From contig JAWRVZ010000254.1 in the NCBI GenBank assembly GCA_037043235.1, positions 496,001 to 560,000 of the forward strand: a DNA stretch of 64,000 bases, given 5' to 3'. The stretch comes from Rhodeus uyekii. Taxonomy: Eukaryota > Chordata > Actinopteri > Cypriniformes > Acheilognathidae. The notes under the pieces are model-generated. The model worked only from the letters and a program-made list of their open reading frames with translations. It was not told the DNA's origin and ran no database searches. The position numbers and the translations under genes are program-made. Below, piece by piece: positions 41,802 through 53,165 of this stretch (the first letter of the stretch is position 1; each line of letters starts with the position of its first letter).

Positions 41802-42460
41802 CACATTATACATACATTTTGAATCCAAATCATGTAAAATGATTGTTAGGCTGCATAATTTAGATAAGCCGGAACCGGGAACATTCCCATAACACCTGAT
41901 GTACTCGATACATCAGAAGAAGAATGGCATCTACGCTGATATTGGTCTTTGTTTATTCCGAGGTTACCGTGGTCAGCTGGATCCGGGCCGTATCCAGATC
42001 AGATGAAGGACCTGCACCTGGACGCGAGCACAGCACTGCCCTGGGGTGTCTGCGGAGACCGTGACTCTACTAGACCCTCCCCTGTGACGATCATGAACCC
42101 ATCTCTAACCGGACCAAATTGGACTTCATATTGGACTTGAATTGTTGTATAATAATCATGCACTGTTTGGCTGTTGGCCAGAGGAGAACTGGTCCCCCGA
42201 CTGAGCCTGGTTTCTCCCAAGGTTTTTTCTCCATTCGTTACGTCACCTGCCGGAGTTTTGGTTCTTTGCCGCTGTCGCCTATGGCTTGCTCAGTTGGGGA
42301 AACTTAACACTTAAAATTCATCAATTGTATTGATTCACCTGCTCTTTTGGGGCTTCTGTTCAGCCAAACAAACTTTGTTTATATTGTTTTTCCTGTAAAG
42401 CTGCTTTGAAACAATCTACATTGTAAAAAGCGCTATATAAATAAAGGTGACTTGACTTGA
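41286..42460 (+). mobile_element. L2-type LINE, 5'-truncated, inserted in E3
   Basis: 1,175 bp, nearly identical in its first part to 46826 onward. It starts inside ORF2 (cattcttccatctt) and ends with aaaggtgacttgacttgact, the family's tail. The flanking hexamer cttctg is duplicated at 41280-41285 and 42461-42466. The 3' UTR holds ggttttttctccatt and a typical gcgctatataaataaagg terminus. Confidence 0.9.
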
Positions 42461-42466
42461 CTTCTG

Positions 42467-43543
42467 TCCCAGATTCTACATCCCTGCCCGGAACTTTGGA
42501 AACTGTGGGCTTGGCCTCTGAGGGGGCCCAGCTCCTAAGTTCTGGCCTCTCGACTGAGGTGGTTGAGACCATTCTCCTCTCCAGAGCTCCCTCCACGAGG
42601 AAACTCTATGCCTTGAAGTGGAGACTTTAAAACACTATGGTGTAACGAGCATCAGCTGGACCCAGTGGGTTGTCATATAAGTTCGGTACTGGAGTTCCTG
42701 CAAGAGCGCTTCGTATCTGGGTTATCTCCTTCCACTTTGAAAGTGTACGTTGCGGCCATTGCGGCCTACCATGTCCCTTTGGGGGGTCTATCTCCGGGTA
42801 GACACCCGCTTATTACGCGTTTCCTCCGTGGCACTCTGAGGCTTAGGCCTGCTATTCACCCTAGGGTACCTTCTTGGGATCTGGCTATGGTGCTCCAGGG
42901 TCTATCTCGAGCCCCCTTTGAACCTATTGAGGAGGTGGCTCCAAAGTTCATCAACCTCAAAACGCTATTTCTCCTGGCTATTTCTTCCCTGAAAAGAATA
43001 GGGGTTTTACAAGCTCTCTCAGTCGCTCCCTCGTGCCTTGAGTTCGCTCCTGGGATGGTCAGAGCCTTCCTCCATCCTAGACCCGGGTATGTCCCTAAGG
43101 TGCCTACTTCTGTGGTTACTCCTGTGGTGCTGCAGGCCTACTGTCCTCCCCCCTTTCGAGATCCGGACCAGGAACAAAGGAATCTTCTCTGCCCTGTGCG
43201 GGCCTTGGATGCTTAGGTCCACAGGTCAGATCAGTTGTTTGTCTGTTTTGGCCCCCCCAAGAAGGGGGCGCCGGTCTCTAAGCAAAGAATGAGCAAGTGG
43301 ATGGTCGAGGCCATTTCTCTCGCTTATGAGTCGGCCGGGCTGCCCTCGCCTTTGGCAGTCCGCGCCCATTCGACTCGGGGTATGGCTTATTACTCCAAAG
43401 CCCTCATTTCTAGGAATTCCCTCAGTGATATCTGTGATGCGGCAGGTTGGTCCTCTCCACACACCTTTGTCAGGTTCTACAGTTTAGACCTAATTTCCAC
43501 TCCTGGGGCCCGGGTGTTGTCATCCGAGGGTGATCACATCTGA
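42467..43543 (+). pseudogene. E3 tyrosine recombinase, broken
   Basis: Continues E3 after L2. The APSTRKLYALKW start (about 42588-42625) is followed by a frameshift near 42626; VLEFLQERF then resumes in the frame that stays open to 43213. Catalytic pieces: KRIG (Arg), then after a TAG at 43214-43216 RAHSTRG (H-x-x-R) and FVRFYSLDL (Tyr). The stop replaces the tyrosine codon of RALDAY in E2, and about 15 bp next to it are missing. Inactive in this copy. The domain order and residues match E2. Confidence 0.85.
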
Positions 43544-43600
43544 CAGGCTCTGGTCGCTATGGCAGCGTTGGTATGTCGTTCCCACAGCGCTAGACGCAGC

Positions 43601-43931
43601 TCGAGTTCCCTTGAGAGGGAACGTCTCGGTTACGTATGGAACCTTAGTTCCCTGAGTAGGGAACGAGACGCTGCGTCTCTCGGCCATACCTCCTTCCAGC
43701 CTGCCAACAGCGTCTACTTCAGAGACTTAGCTGCAGTCTGTTTGGCGTGGCTAGTATTTATAGATTCCTGGTTCGTGACATCACCCGCTTCTGACGTCAT
43801 CCGTGTCACCCGATTGGTCAGATTTCATACGTGCTTCATGACGGATACACTCAGGGGCGTTCCCACAGCGCTAGACGCAGCGTCTCGTTCCCTACTCAGG
43901 GAACTTAGGTTACATACGTAACCGAGACGTT
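43601..43931 (+). repeat. E3 3' terminal inverted module
   Basis: 43622-43678 and 43873-43929 are inverted copies with two mismatches by eye, around a 194-bp spacer. gttcccttgagagggaac (43604-43621) repeats the 5'-terminus style, and the element ends in GTT (43929-43931). The spacer holds TGACGTCA (43792-43799) and, on the minus strand, TATAAATA (about 43763-43756). Confidence 0.8.
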
Positions 43932-45941
43932 TCTGTGCCATGCACATTGCACATGATGGTCTTTTGACATAACATAATCTAATGTACATCTTCACCATAA
44001 ACCAAAGGTGTCTCTGGGCATTCTTGCTTCAACTATCAACATTCATCTTGGATAATGCACCATTTTGTTTGCAAGGAGCGTGCATAACCTGTTTAGATGT
44101 GTATTTCAACAAAGTGTAATTAAGTAAGCTGAGGCATAAATATTTATGCTGTGCATTTTATTGTGATATTAAACTTGTGTACACAAACAGGAACAGTGCA
44201 GTCCAACAACGTGCTGTGATAAGAAAACTAAATAGATCACTTAGGCAATAGGCAATATGTTATTAAATGCTTTGGAAATGTTGTGAATGGCATGATTAAT
44301 GTTCTCAATGGCTTTTTCGCAAATAGTTAGTGAACTCTCACTAACTCTCTATGCATAATGTCATATTGTGTGCATAATAATGCGACTATGTTAATTCTGG
44401 AAAGCTGAATAAGTACAAAACAATAAGATTTGAAGATATAATGCAATTGTATGAAATCCTTTGTGCCATCCTTCTCAAAGTGATTCTTTTTTTTTTTTCT
44501 TCCACACTAGATTTTGGTGGACCACCCATGGTGCTTTTTCGACGAACAATGAAGTGTTTTTGTGAGGAATAAAAAGAGAAATCTGTAAATAAATAAATAA
44601 GCTTGCACTACTGGAACTTTTGTCTGGGCGGCTCTTTGAAGCAACTGTGAGAAACAAAGCCAAATGGAAATTTGAGGCTGTCTTTCAGCCGACGGTCTTC
44701 TTAGAATTTTCCCTGTTCGTGAACTCTGCTAACTGTTTTTGAAAACCGTTTGAGTTGCAGTTCTTGTCGTATTCTCTCTATTTTTGTTGTATTTAAAAAA
44801 AATGCTTTTATCTTACCGCCTTGACTTCTCTTGATCAGACACGATATTGATTATTCTTTCCACACCAGGGTCAAACTGGTTGGAAGTGTGTTGTTTATTA
44901 CTTAGCAGCTCCAGCAGTGTGCCACATTATCAGAAACATTGAAACTCAAATAAAAACAATATTGTCACCTAAATATTTGAGAAGGGACCATTGTGAATTG
45001 AATAATTGGCAGTATTGCTCTAACAATAAATGGAAGAAAGAAAAAAATATTTCCTTGGTTATCCTGTTTTGTTCAGAAATATGTCACATTAAAATTAAAA
45101 TTAGTTGTGAATGATTTTTCATGTTTATTGGTAAAAGCAAATATTATTGGTGAGGGAATTACAGTGGATGTTAATAGTACTAATTTTTGGAGCATTTAAA
45201 TATGAATTTGAAGCTTATACTATTATTTACAAGCAGTAACATTAATTATTATTATTAATTAATTAAACTTGTTCATTAATTGAGCTGTACAGTTGTTGTT
45301 GTCATTGTTTTGTGAGCAATTTAAATTCACTTCAATTGTATGAGCCTCACTAATAACTTTGTATTCTTTTTACATTTTTAAAAAGAAAATGAGAGGCAAA
45401 ACTACCGTATTTATTTTCTTGTAAAATTATGTGACATGGTGTGAACTGAATTTGCTTCAAACTTAAACCTGGAATATTCCATTAAGATGAGCAATGTTCT
45501 ATCTGGAAAACTATTTTTATACTTGTCTTAACAAGTCCAAGGATTGGTAATAGCAGATTGTATTATATCTATTAAAAAATATTTATATTTATTCAATTTA
45601 GATGTCAAGAATAATGAATGGATGATACTGTATAATAGTAAAAACTGTCCCTGTTTAACTCTCATACTGTAACAATCTATTTTTTCTAGTAGCAAGTGGT
45701 AACTTTTTTCAATCTGTTATGCTGTAACATCCCAACAGCTCTTACAGATGTTCTAAGCTCATGAATTTACCCACATGTCAACCAATCGAGACACATGCTT
45801 AATTAACAATCGCGTGGTTCATATCAATAGTATCTAGGTGCCAAAACTGATTTGCATCAGCTCACCTTCGTAACTTGAACATTGATGAAGTTGAATCATT
45901 TGAGGATAGTGACAAATGCATTGAGTAAATATCCTTAATTT
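43932..45941. other. AT-rich spacer, no gene seen
   Basis: Sharp return to AT-rich DNA after E3. A poly-T run lies at 44488-44499. No supported frames. Confidence 0.45.
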
Positions 45942-46032
45942 CAGTGTTGTAGTTAAGACCAGATCGTTTGAGAGCCCAAATGTTCCCAATGAAAGCATAA
46001 TCCTCGGGACGGTCATAAGCACTACAACACTG
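45942..46032. mobile_element. 91-bp MITE with CAGTGTTGTAGT inverted ends
   Basis: cagtgttgtagt (45942-45953) and actacaacactg (46021-46032) are perfect 12-bp inverted ends. The core contains agaccagat and gtttgagagccc, shared with the related copy at 46124-46215. No clear target duplication is seen. Non-coding. Confidence 0.75.
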
Positions 46033-46123
46033 ATGTTGTGTTGCACACAGAACATGAAGATTAATATTTTAATCCCTGAACTCAATCCCTTGTATTGCAC
46101 TGTGAAGTAAATAAGCTGTATTT

Positions 46124-46215
46124 CAGTGATGAAACCAGATTGTTTGAGTCGGAGTCATGGCCAAGGCTAGGCTGAGACTAAGACCGAGAACAAATCAAGT
46201 CTTGAGTACTACAAA
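46124..46215. repeat. Diverged relative of the CAGTGTTGTAGT MITE
   Basis: cagtgatgaaaccagattgtttgagtc at the left and gtcttgagtactacaaaac at the right. The right-end style recurs at 48035-48058 (gtcttgagtactacaacacag). Confidence 0.6.
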
Positions 46216-46344
46216 ACCTTATGTTACACATTAAACTAATATTAATCAACAAATCTCCCAACTTGATCACTTGACTAGCATGGCAATTTAAAGAAAAAAA
46301 TATGATTGTGATCTACCCACACACACACAACATGGAATTTCATC

Positions 46345-47925
46345 AGCCTGGTTTAAATCATACTTATCTGACCGTTATCAGTTTGTAGCAGTAAATGAGG
46401 AGATGTCATATCGATCAAGGGTTCAGTATGGAGTTCCTCAAGGTTCAGTACTAGGACCATTGCTTTTCACCCTGTACATGCTTCATTTGGGTACAATTAT
46501 TAGGATGCATGGCATTAGCTTTCACTGTTACGCTGATGATACTCAGCTCTATATTTCTTCTCATCCTGATGAAACGTACCAATTAACTAAATTAACAGAA
46601 TGTATAACTTATATAAAAAACTGGATGACTAATAACTTTCTACTGCTTAATTCTGAAAAAAAAAAACAGATTCTAATTATTAGACCAAAAAGTCCTGCAC
46701 TTAATAATATAGACTACTGCCTAACACTTGATGGCTGTTCTGTCAAGTCTTCGTCGTCAGTTAGAAACCTGGGTGTGCTCTTTGATACCATTTGAAAGCC
46801 ACGTTTCTAGCATCTGTAAAACGGCATTCTTCCATCTTAAAAATATATCTAAATTGCGACATATGCTCTCAAAGACAAATGCGGAGAATTTAGTTCATGC
46901 ATTCATTAGTTCAAGGCTAGATTATTGTAATGCTCTACTAGGTAGTTGCCCTGCACGTTTAATAAACAAATTCCAGCTGGTCCAAAATGCAGCAGCTCGA
47001 GTTCTTACTAGAACCAGGAAGTATGAGCATATTAGCCCAGTTCTGTCAAACCTGCACTGGCTTCCTATTAAACACCGAATACATTTTAAAATCTTGCTAA
47101 TGACTTACAAAGCATTAAATGGTTTAGATCCACAGTACTTGAGCGATCTCTTAACACATTATAGTCCTTCACGTCTATTGCGATCCCAAAATACTGACCA
47201 GCTTATAATACCTAGAATATCAAAGTCAACTGCTGGCGGGCGATCCTTTTCCTATTTAGCTCCTAAACTCTGGAACAGTCTTCCTATTACAGTTCGGGAA
47301 GCAGACACACTCTGTCTGTTTAAATCTAAACTAAAAACACATCTCTTCAACCTGGCATACACATAACACATTATACATACATTTTGAATCCAAATCATGT
47401 AAAATGATTATTAGGCTGCATAATTTAGGTCAGTCGGAACCGGGAACATTCCCATAACACCTGATGTACTCGATACATCAGAAGAAGAATGGCATCTACG
47501 CTGATATTATTCTCTGTTTATCCCGAGGTTACCGTGGTCAGCCGGATCCAGGCCGTATCCAGATCAGATGAAGGACCTGCAACTGGACACAAGCACAGCA
47601 CTGCCCTGAAGTGTCTGTGGAGACCATGACTCTATTAAACCCTCCCCTGTGTAGATCATGAACCCATCTCTAACCGGACCAAATTGGACTTAATATTGGA
47701 CTTGAATTGTTGTCAATATAATAATCAAACTATCAATCAATTATATCAATCAATAATCAAAACTTAACACTAAATATTCAGCAATTGTATTAATTCGCCT
47801 GCTCTTTTAAGGCTGCTGTTCAGCCAAACAAACTTTGTTTTTATTGTTTTCCTGTGACCACTGTAAAGCTGCTTTGAAACAATCTGTATTGTAAAAAGCG
47901 CTCTATAAGTAAAGGTGACTTGACT
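46345..47925 (+). mobile_element. L2-type LINE, 5'-truncated
   Basis: 1.58 kb, from within the reverse-transcriptase domain to the aaaggtgacttgact tail. The 3' UTR lacks about 100 bp present in the nested copy (replaced near 47715-47760 by aatcaat-type repeats). A CA run lies just upstream (46318-46329). No target duplication could be defined. Confidence 0.85.
46403..47366 (+). pseudogene. L2 reverse transcriptase (C-terminal half), frameshifted
   Basis: Frame 1 (46403-46795) has the RT block GVPQGSVLGPLLF at residues 10-22 and the catalytic YADD at 43-46 (CYADDTQLYIS). A frameshift near 46790 moves the reading to the second frame, with the thumb and C-terminal blocks SSRLDYCNALLG, NAAARVLTRTRKYEH and LWNSLPITVREADTLC, ending HLFNLAYT at 47366. 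The endonuclease and RT fingers are absent. L2 proteins copy their own RNA at nicked target DNA; this copy cannot. Confidence 0.9.
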
Positions 47926-50900
47926 ACCTTTGCCATTGACCGCGATCATCATATTGGGCCCCACTTCTCCTATCCCAATAAGGAGTTTGAGTGAAAGTCG
48001 AAATGTTCCTGAGTCCATGAAAACATGAGACCAAACCTGGTCTTGAGTACTACAACACAGCTTTGTTTTACACCTAAAACTTATAGGTGTATGACCCACA
48101 CACCATTGCTGGTATGAGATCAGTGTCAGGTGGTCAAGTTGGTCAGTTTCATTTGTGGAAAGCTCCAGACGCTAGAAGGTTAAAAGCATTGAATCTGTAC
48201 TAGTAACACAAATACTAAATGTTCAGCCCCAGATAAGGCTTTTTGATGTTTACTCTTGTATGGGAAACGTGAACTAGCTGTATGTCTTGCAGACCACCAC
48301 CAAGCACCAGACCACAGGCGTTTTGATTACCGTGCAGATTTCTTTCACGGCAGGGCAAAATGCATTTGTAGCAAGACAGCAGTCTGAATTGTTGCGCTAA
48401 GAAAAGAAATCAAGGTCTATCTAGTAGAATAGAGTAGATTTCATGACCCTGTGCTCTCCGTTAGCTGGTATCACCATGCACAGGTAGATAGGCCTCAGGG
48501 CCTCGGGATTCAGGATCTTGTCAAAAGATTAGCCAGTGTCTAGCATCACAAAGAGAATAGGACATTTCCCTACCCAAAACCACCATACGTTGTATTTCTT
48601 TGTAGTCTTTTCATGCTCAAATAAATAACTCAAAATGTGGGGCAGTACCCCACAATCCTTCCTCCCTCATCCTCCCCACATCTTCTGTTTTCCGTCTCCG
48701 TGTGGATGAGCAGAAGCACTGTCTTTTTGGGGGGTGGGGTGAGGGATTATGTTAAGCCCAAACTCGGAGAGACCAGCCCTTATCTTGCCGGCAGCAGCTC
48801 AGTGCACCAGAGAGGGTGAAAGATAGAGAGAAAGAGAGAGGGGGGCTTGGAAGAGACAGTTTCAGGCAAAAAGAAAAAGCCAGTAACCATGGCTAACAGG
48901 AATACACAATATATTCATTCCCTTCACTCTTCTCCCTTCGGCAGATTTGCTCATCTTTGTGTTTCAGCACAGATATACTGCCTGTTTTCTTAGATATTTG
49001 AGCAGAATAGATCCTTCTTTTAATAGTATGGAGCTTAGTTTGGGTATACATCATGTTTAATCTGATGTGTGTGAAATATTGAAAATATCTTTTAAAGGCA
49101 GTACTCACTAATAAGGGTACTTTTCTTCAGCAAGGGCATCATTTTCTCAGAGACTCAATTGTTAAGAAGAAAAGCATGACATCCTTATTACTGTCTAACA
49201 CCAAGAAAAGCTTCAATCAACCCTTTACCTGGGACATATGTCCAATGTGTCCTCCTTCCAATTGTTTCTACCCATTTCCAAATGTTTTAGTATGTCTAAA
49301 GTATTCATAATTATTACCCACCCTCTTTCTAACTATTTCCTGGTGAAAATCATCCTAGTGGGCTGCCCAGACAATAGGCGGACAGCAGCAGGAACAAGGC
49401 CCTACTATATCAGGCTGCCACTCCATTCACCCGGCCTAATTACCTTGGCCCTTTGGGGGCTGCAATCCTGAGAGAGGCCCAGGCCCTGGGGTCCTCAAGG
49501 AACTCAGATTTCCACACTGCCATTACACAAGTAACTGCTTTTGGAGCAACTTCTAAAAACAGCACAGCGTACCTTAATGTATATCAATGAATCCAACACA
49601 TTCACTTTTGGGACTGGTTAGCCACTAGCAAGTGGTCATGCATTTTTTACTATATATAAGAGGGTTTACCCAGTCCAGAAACAAGTGATTTATGATTTCA
49701 TGAACTTGTTAAAAATAACATCTCACAGGAGGTCAGTTCAATGTGGCAGAGTGTACAGTTACAGGATTGTTAGTATTTGTTGTTGAGCCTCATTAACTTC
49801 AATGTTGCTTAAAGCTCAACTATGAACTCTATAAAATATGAGCTGTGATTTATGGGGCACTAACTGCGGCAAAAATAAGCCACAGTCATCAAACATTGGG
49901 AGGCTTAAAAAGAGATTTTTTTTTTTCTATGACTCGGCCAAACATGGAGGTTTGGAAGTATTAATCATAGAAGCTTTACGCTAGGCTTTTTGTCTCGGAG
50001 AAGCAACAGTCTCTAGAAAAATGCTTACAAAATCCCAGACCCCTCTGTCAAACAATACAACCACTACAAAGAGCGAGTTGCTCTGAGGAAAAATAAATAG
50101 GACAGGTTTTAACAGCTCATTTCTCAAATCTTTTTGCTGTACCAAGAAACGGCAAGTTTTAATTGAGTGTATCCACATTGTCCTACAAAGTGTTGTGTGA
50201 AAGCTCACCTTCAACAAAAATTCCCAGTCCAACATGCCAGTTTGTGGAGTAGCACAGTACATCAAAAATGACTTGTAGGCTTTAAATGGCTATTTGAAGC
50301 TTTCTTTAAAGAAACATTCTCAGTTCAAAATAGGTTAAGTGTAATTGTTTGTAGTACCAATGATAAAAACGTCATCTATATTATAGTGTTAACAATGTGA
50401 ACATTCTACTACATGTCTTTAGCAAAAGAAAGTTGTATGTGTTATGAACAACATTATGGTGAATAAATAATGACAGAAATTCCATGTTTGGGTGAGCCAT
50501 TGCTTTAAACCTGGGGTAAAAACAGGTATCGAGGTAGCGTGAGTACCATGAAAGATGGACAAGACAATGGCTCTTTCTTCAACTATCCTGATCCTATCAG
50601 TTCATTCCTGAGCGTACAGATGAAAGCATGTCCATAATTGGAGGCTGCAGGGGGGGCTGGCGGACGTAATGAAAGCAAAGAAAAGAGAAAGTAAGAGAAG
50701 GAGTGGAACAGAAACGGCTTTAATTCACTTTAAATAAGGCAGATGAAAACAGTGGTTTGGAAAGCCATCCAATCCACCACAGTATGTCTTGACTGACATC
50801 GGTGACACCAGACTCCAATGCTAATAACCTCTCATTGTGTTGGGGTCTTTGTCCTGATTATAATGTTTCTTTGGTGGAACTCTTCCTGGTCGGAACCTTG

Positions 50901-52694
50901 AGACATCACATTAGTCCATCATAGAAGCAGTAATGTTTTTTAAAAAGTCAATGCAATCAATACCCTCCCAAGGGTGTGGAGGGTAGGATGGCTGGATCAT
51001 GGTCGAAAGGGGCCTATGGTTACATTTACTTATTTATTTATTAGGCCTGTTTCCCTTAATGCAAACCCCTTATCCAGTGGTAAGCGGCAGCCAATTTGGC
51101 CAAACACTGACATTAGAAGACTTGTTAAATAAATCTTCAGTATCCAAAAAGCGGTATTAAATTAGACGCTGAATTGGTTCACCTGCCTTTGGTAGTCCCT
51201 GGACAGTCTTGTGAGGTTTAAGAGATCTCTGTTAGTCTGAGGTTCCAGGACACTGGACCAGGACATCCAATATATAATCCATCTCGTAAGTCAAAAAACC
51301 ATGAGTACCTACTTAGCTATTGGGTAAAATTATCCTAGTTGTTACGTACTATGGTGTTTTAGTGTTTTTTTTCCAGGTTGTCTGATGCAAGAGAAGGTGT
51401 TTCCGTTGTCTCTGGATTTGATGGTGTTTGTTGTGAACTTGCTTTTTGTTTCTTTTGACATCCGTTGTCATTAGTCATTATTGCTTTTGACTGAATATAA
51501 TTGGTAAAACACTCACCTTAAAGGAGTAGGGAGTGGACACCATTTGCTTTTGCATCCATGGTTTGTACTGTGTTTTGAATTAAGGGAGTTAGGGAAGTTA
51601 CATTGTATTTTATTTTGGTATATTTATTTTTCATTAGGGAATTTAGAGGGTATTCAAATTGAATTATTTTAGATTGTTATTTTGGCCTTGTCCACTCCTG
51701 AAAGTTCTGAGTTCCTCTATATATTTTGGGTTGAATAAATGTACTTTTGTATCACGTAAGCATTGAGTGAGTACACATTCATTTGTTATGTCTGGCCCAA
51801 GACGGTCTTAACATAACTGGGTAATTAATTTCAGAGAAGTTTTTATGCTTGGATTAAATAATCAATAGAATAAAAGCCAAAAAATAAAATAAATTGAAGA
51901 CTATAAGATGTATAAAGTTTTGATCTTACATCAACTTTTTTTTTTTTTTTTTTTTGCTGGAAAAATTTATACTTTGTCGAGAAAAATATTGATTTTCTCC
52001 TTTAAAATCTTTAAGAAAGAACATAGCGATCCAATATGTCCTTTGTGTAACTACAGTCTCTTCATCTTGTAGCTTTTCTACTCTTGCTCATGTCAAGCTC
52101 CTAACCCAGGATGCAATCTCTTACAAGATCCAAACTCCTGCGGGGGAAGACGTACATACATCCTATTTTCTTCCTCTGGAATCCATAAAGCGAATATCCT
52201 ACATTATCCCCTGGAATTTTAAGGAGGAGTGCAAACAGTTATCTCCTTCTCTAATCTCCAAAACTCAGTTTCTTGTTTCCTTGTCCTAGTTTCATAAAAC
52301 AGTGCAATAAAAGGGTTTTTAACCCCTGTTCCAAGTGCTACACCTGGCTCTGACTGAGCTATAAATCTAAAAGCGACGGTGCATCAAAGAAGCCATGAGA
52401 ATACGGCTAACTTAAATGCCGCAGAGCAAAGCAAGGGAGAGAGGGAGTTTAAGAAGGACTGCCAGGTTGAAAATGAAGGATCTTTTACACTGACATTCAG
52501 CTTGAGTGGTTGTGGACGTATCACATGTCTTGTCTTTAAATGTTACATTGTGCCCAGTAGAGAGATCGTCCTTGTCTTGCTACACACATTTACTTGATAA
52601 CAGGTGTGTCAACTCCATCGCTATCTGTTTGACTTTTTCTAGATCCTATCTTTTTAATAAACTCAGGTAGTTTTTTATTATTAAGCTATTGTGG
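47926..52694. other. Spacer, no gene seen
   Basis: It includes a partial CAGTGTTGTAGT-type repeat (about 47980-48059), a half-copy of the TTCACCC element (50448-50509), a G-rich run (48728-48746) and a poly-T run (about 51939-51955). 49340-49500 is a GC-richer, non-repetitive patch with acaataggcgg and cctaattacc but no recognised product. Confidence 0.4.
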
Positions 52695-53165
52695 GTGGTT
52701 GCCAAGGTGTTGCTATGCAGTTACTAAGGTGTTCTTAATGTTTTTATTGCATTGCTATGTAGCTGCTAGCGTATTCTTGATGGTTTCTACTGTAAGGTGT
52801 TGCTAAGGTGTTCTGGATGGTTGTTATGTGGTTGCTAAGTCATTGCAATATAGCTAATATTGCGTTCTTGCCGTTTTTTGGATGGTTGCAAGGGCATCTT
52901 CTGGATGGTTGTTTGGGAATTGTTAGGTAGTTGTTTATGTGTTTGGGGTGGTTTCTAGGATTTTGCTTGGTGGTTGTTAAGGCATTGTTATGTGAATGTC
53001 ATAGCATTGCTATGCATTTGTTAAGATGTTCTGAATATTTTTATGCATTTTAATGCTAGGTTGTTCTAGATGGTTGCTTTGGCACCACAGCTATGCGCTC
53101 TGGTTGTTAAGGCAATGGATAATTAGGTAGTTGCTAGGGTGTTGCTTAGCGACAGCTACATGGTA
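52695..53165. repeat. Degenerate minisatellite of GTTGCTA / GGTGTTGCTATG / TGGATGGTTG words
   Basis: About 470 bp in which gttgctaaggtgttc, tggatggttg, ggtagttgctagggtg and ggttgttaaggcattg follow one another with drift. Units of roughly 10-25 bp are too diverged for one period. Such arrays are common in fish genomes. Confidence 0.85.

Larger units (their letters stand above)
35221..43931 (+). mobile_element. E3: 5'-truncated plus-strand DIRS-like element carrying two nested insertions
   Basis: E3 sequence occupies 35221-35244, 40522-41285 and 42461-43931. The first piece reads RALAMWKN in the same frame that continues as PWFLSQG from 40523, matching RALHPWKENWFLSQ in E2, so E2 sits inside E3. 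L2 sits at 41286-42460. E3 encodes RNase H, a methyltransferase-like stretch and a tyrosine recombinase in DIRS order and ends with the inverted module 43622-43929 and GTT. Gag and reverse transcriptase are missing: similarity stops at about 35221, probably a deletion. The recombinase has a stop codon and a frameshift. Confidence 0.8.

Noticed and set aside
35245..43931. E2 and E3 as simple head-to-head neighbours
   Set aside because: The 24 bp left of E2 continue the E3 reading frame, so nesting explains the layout better.
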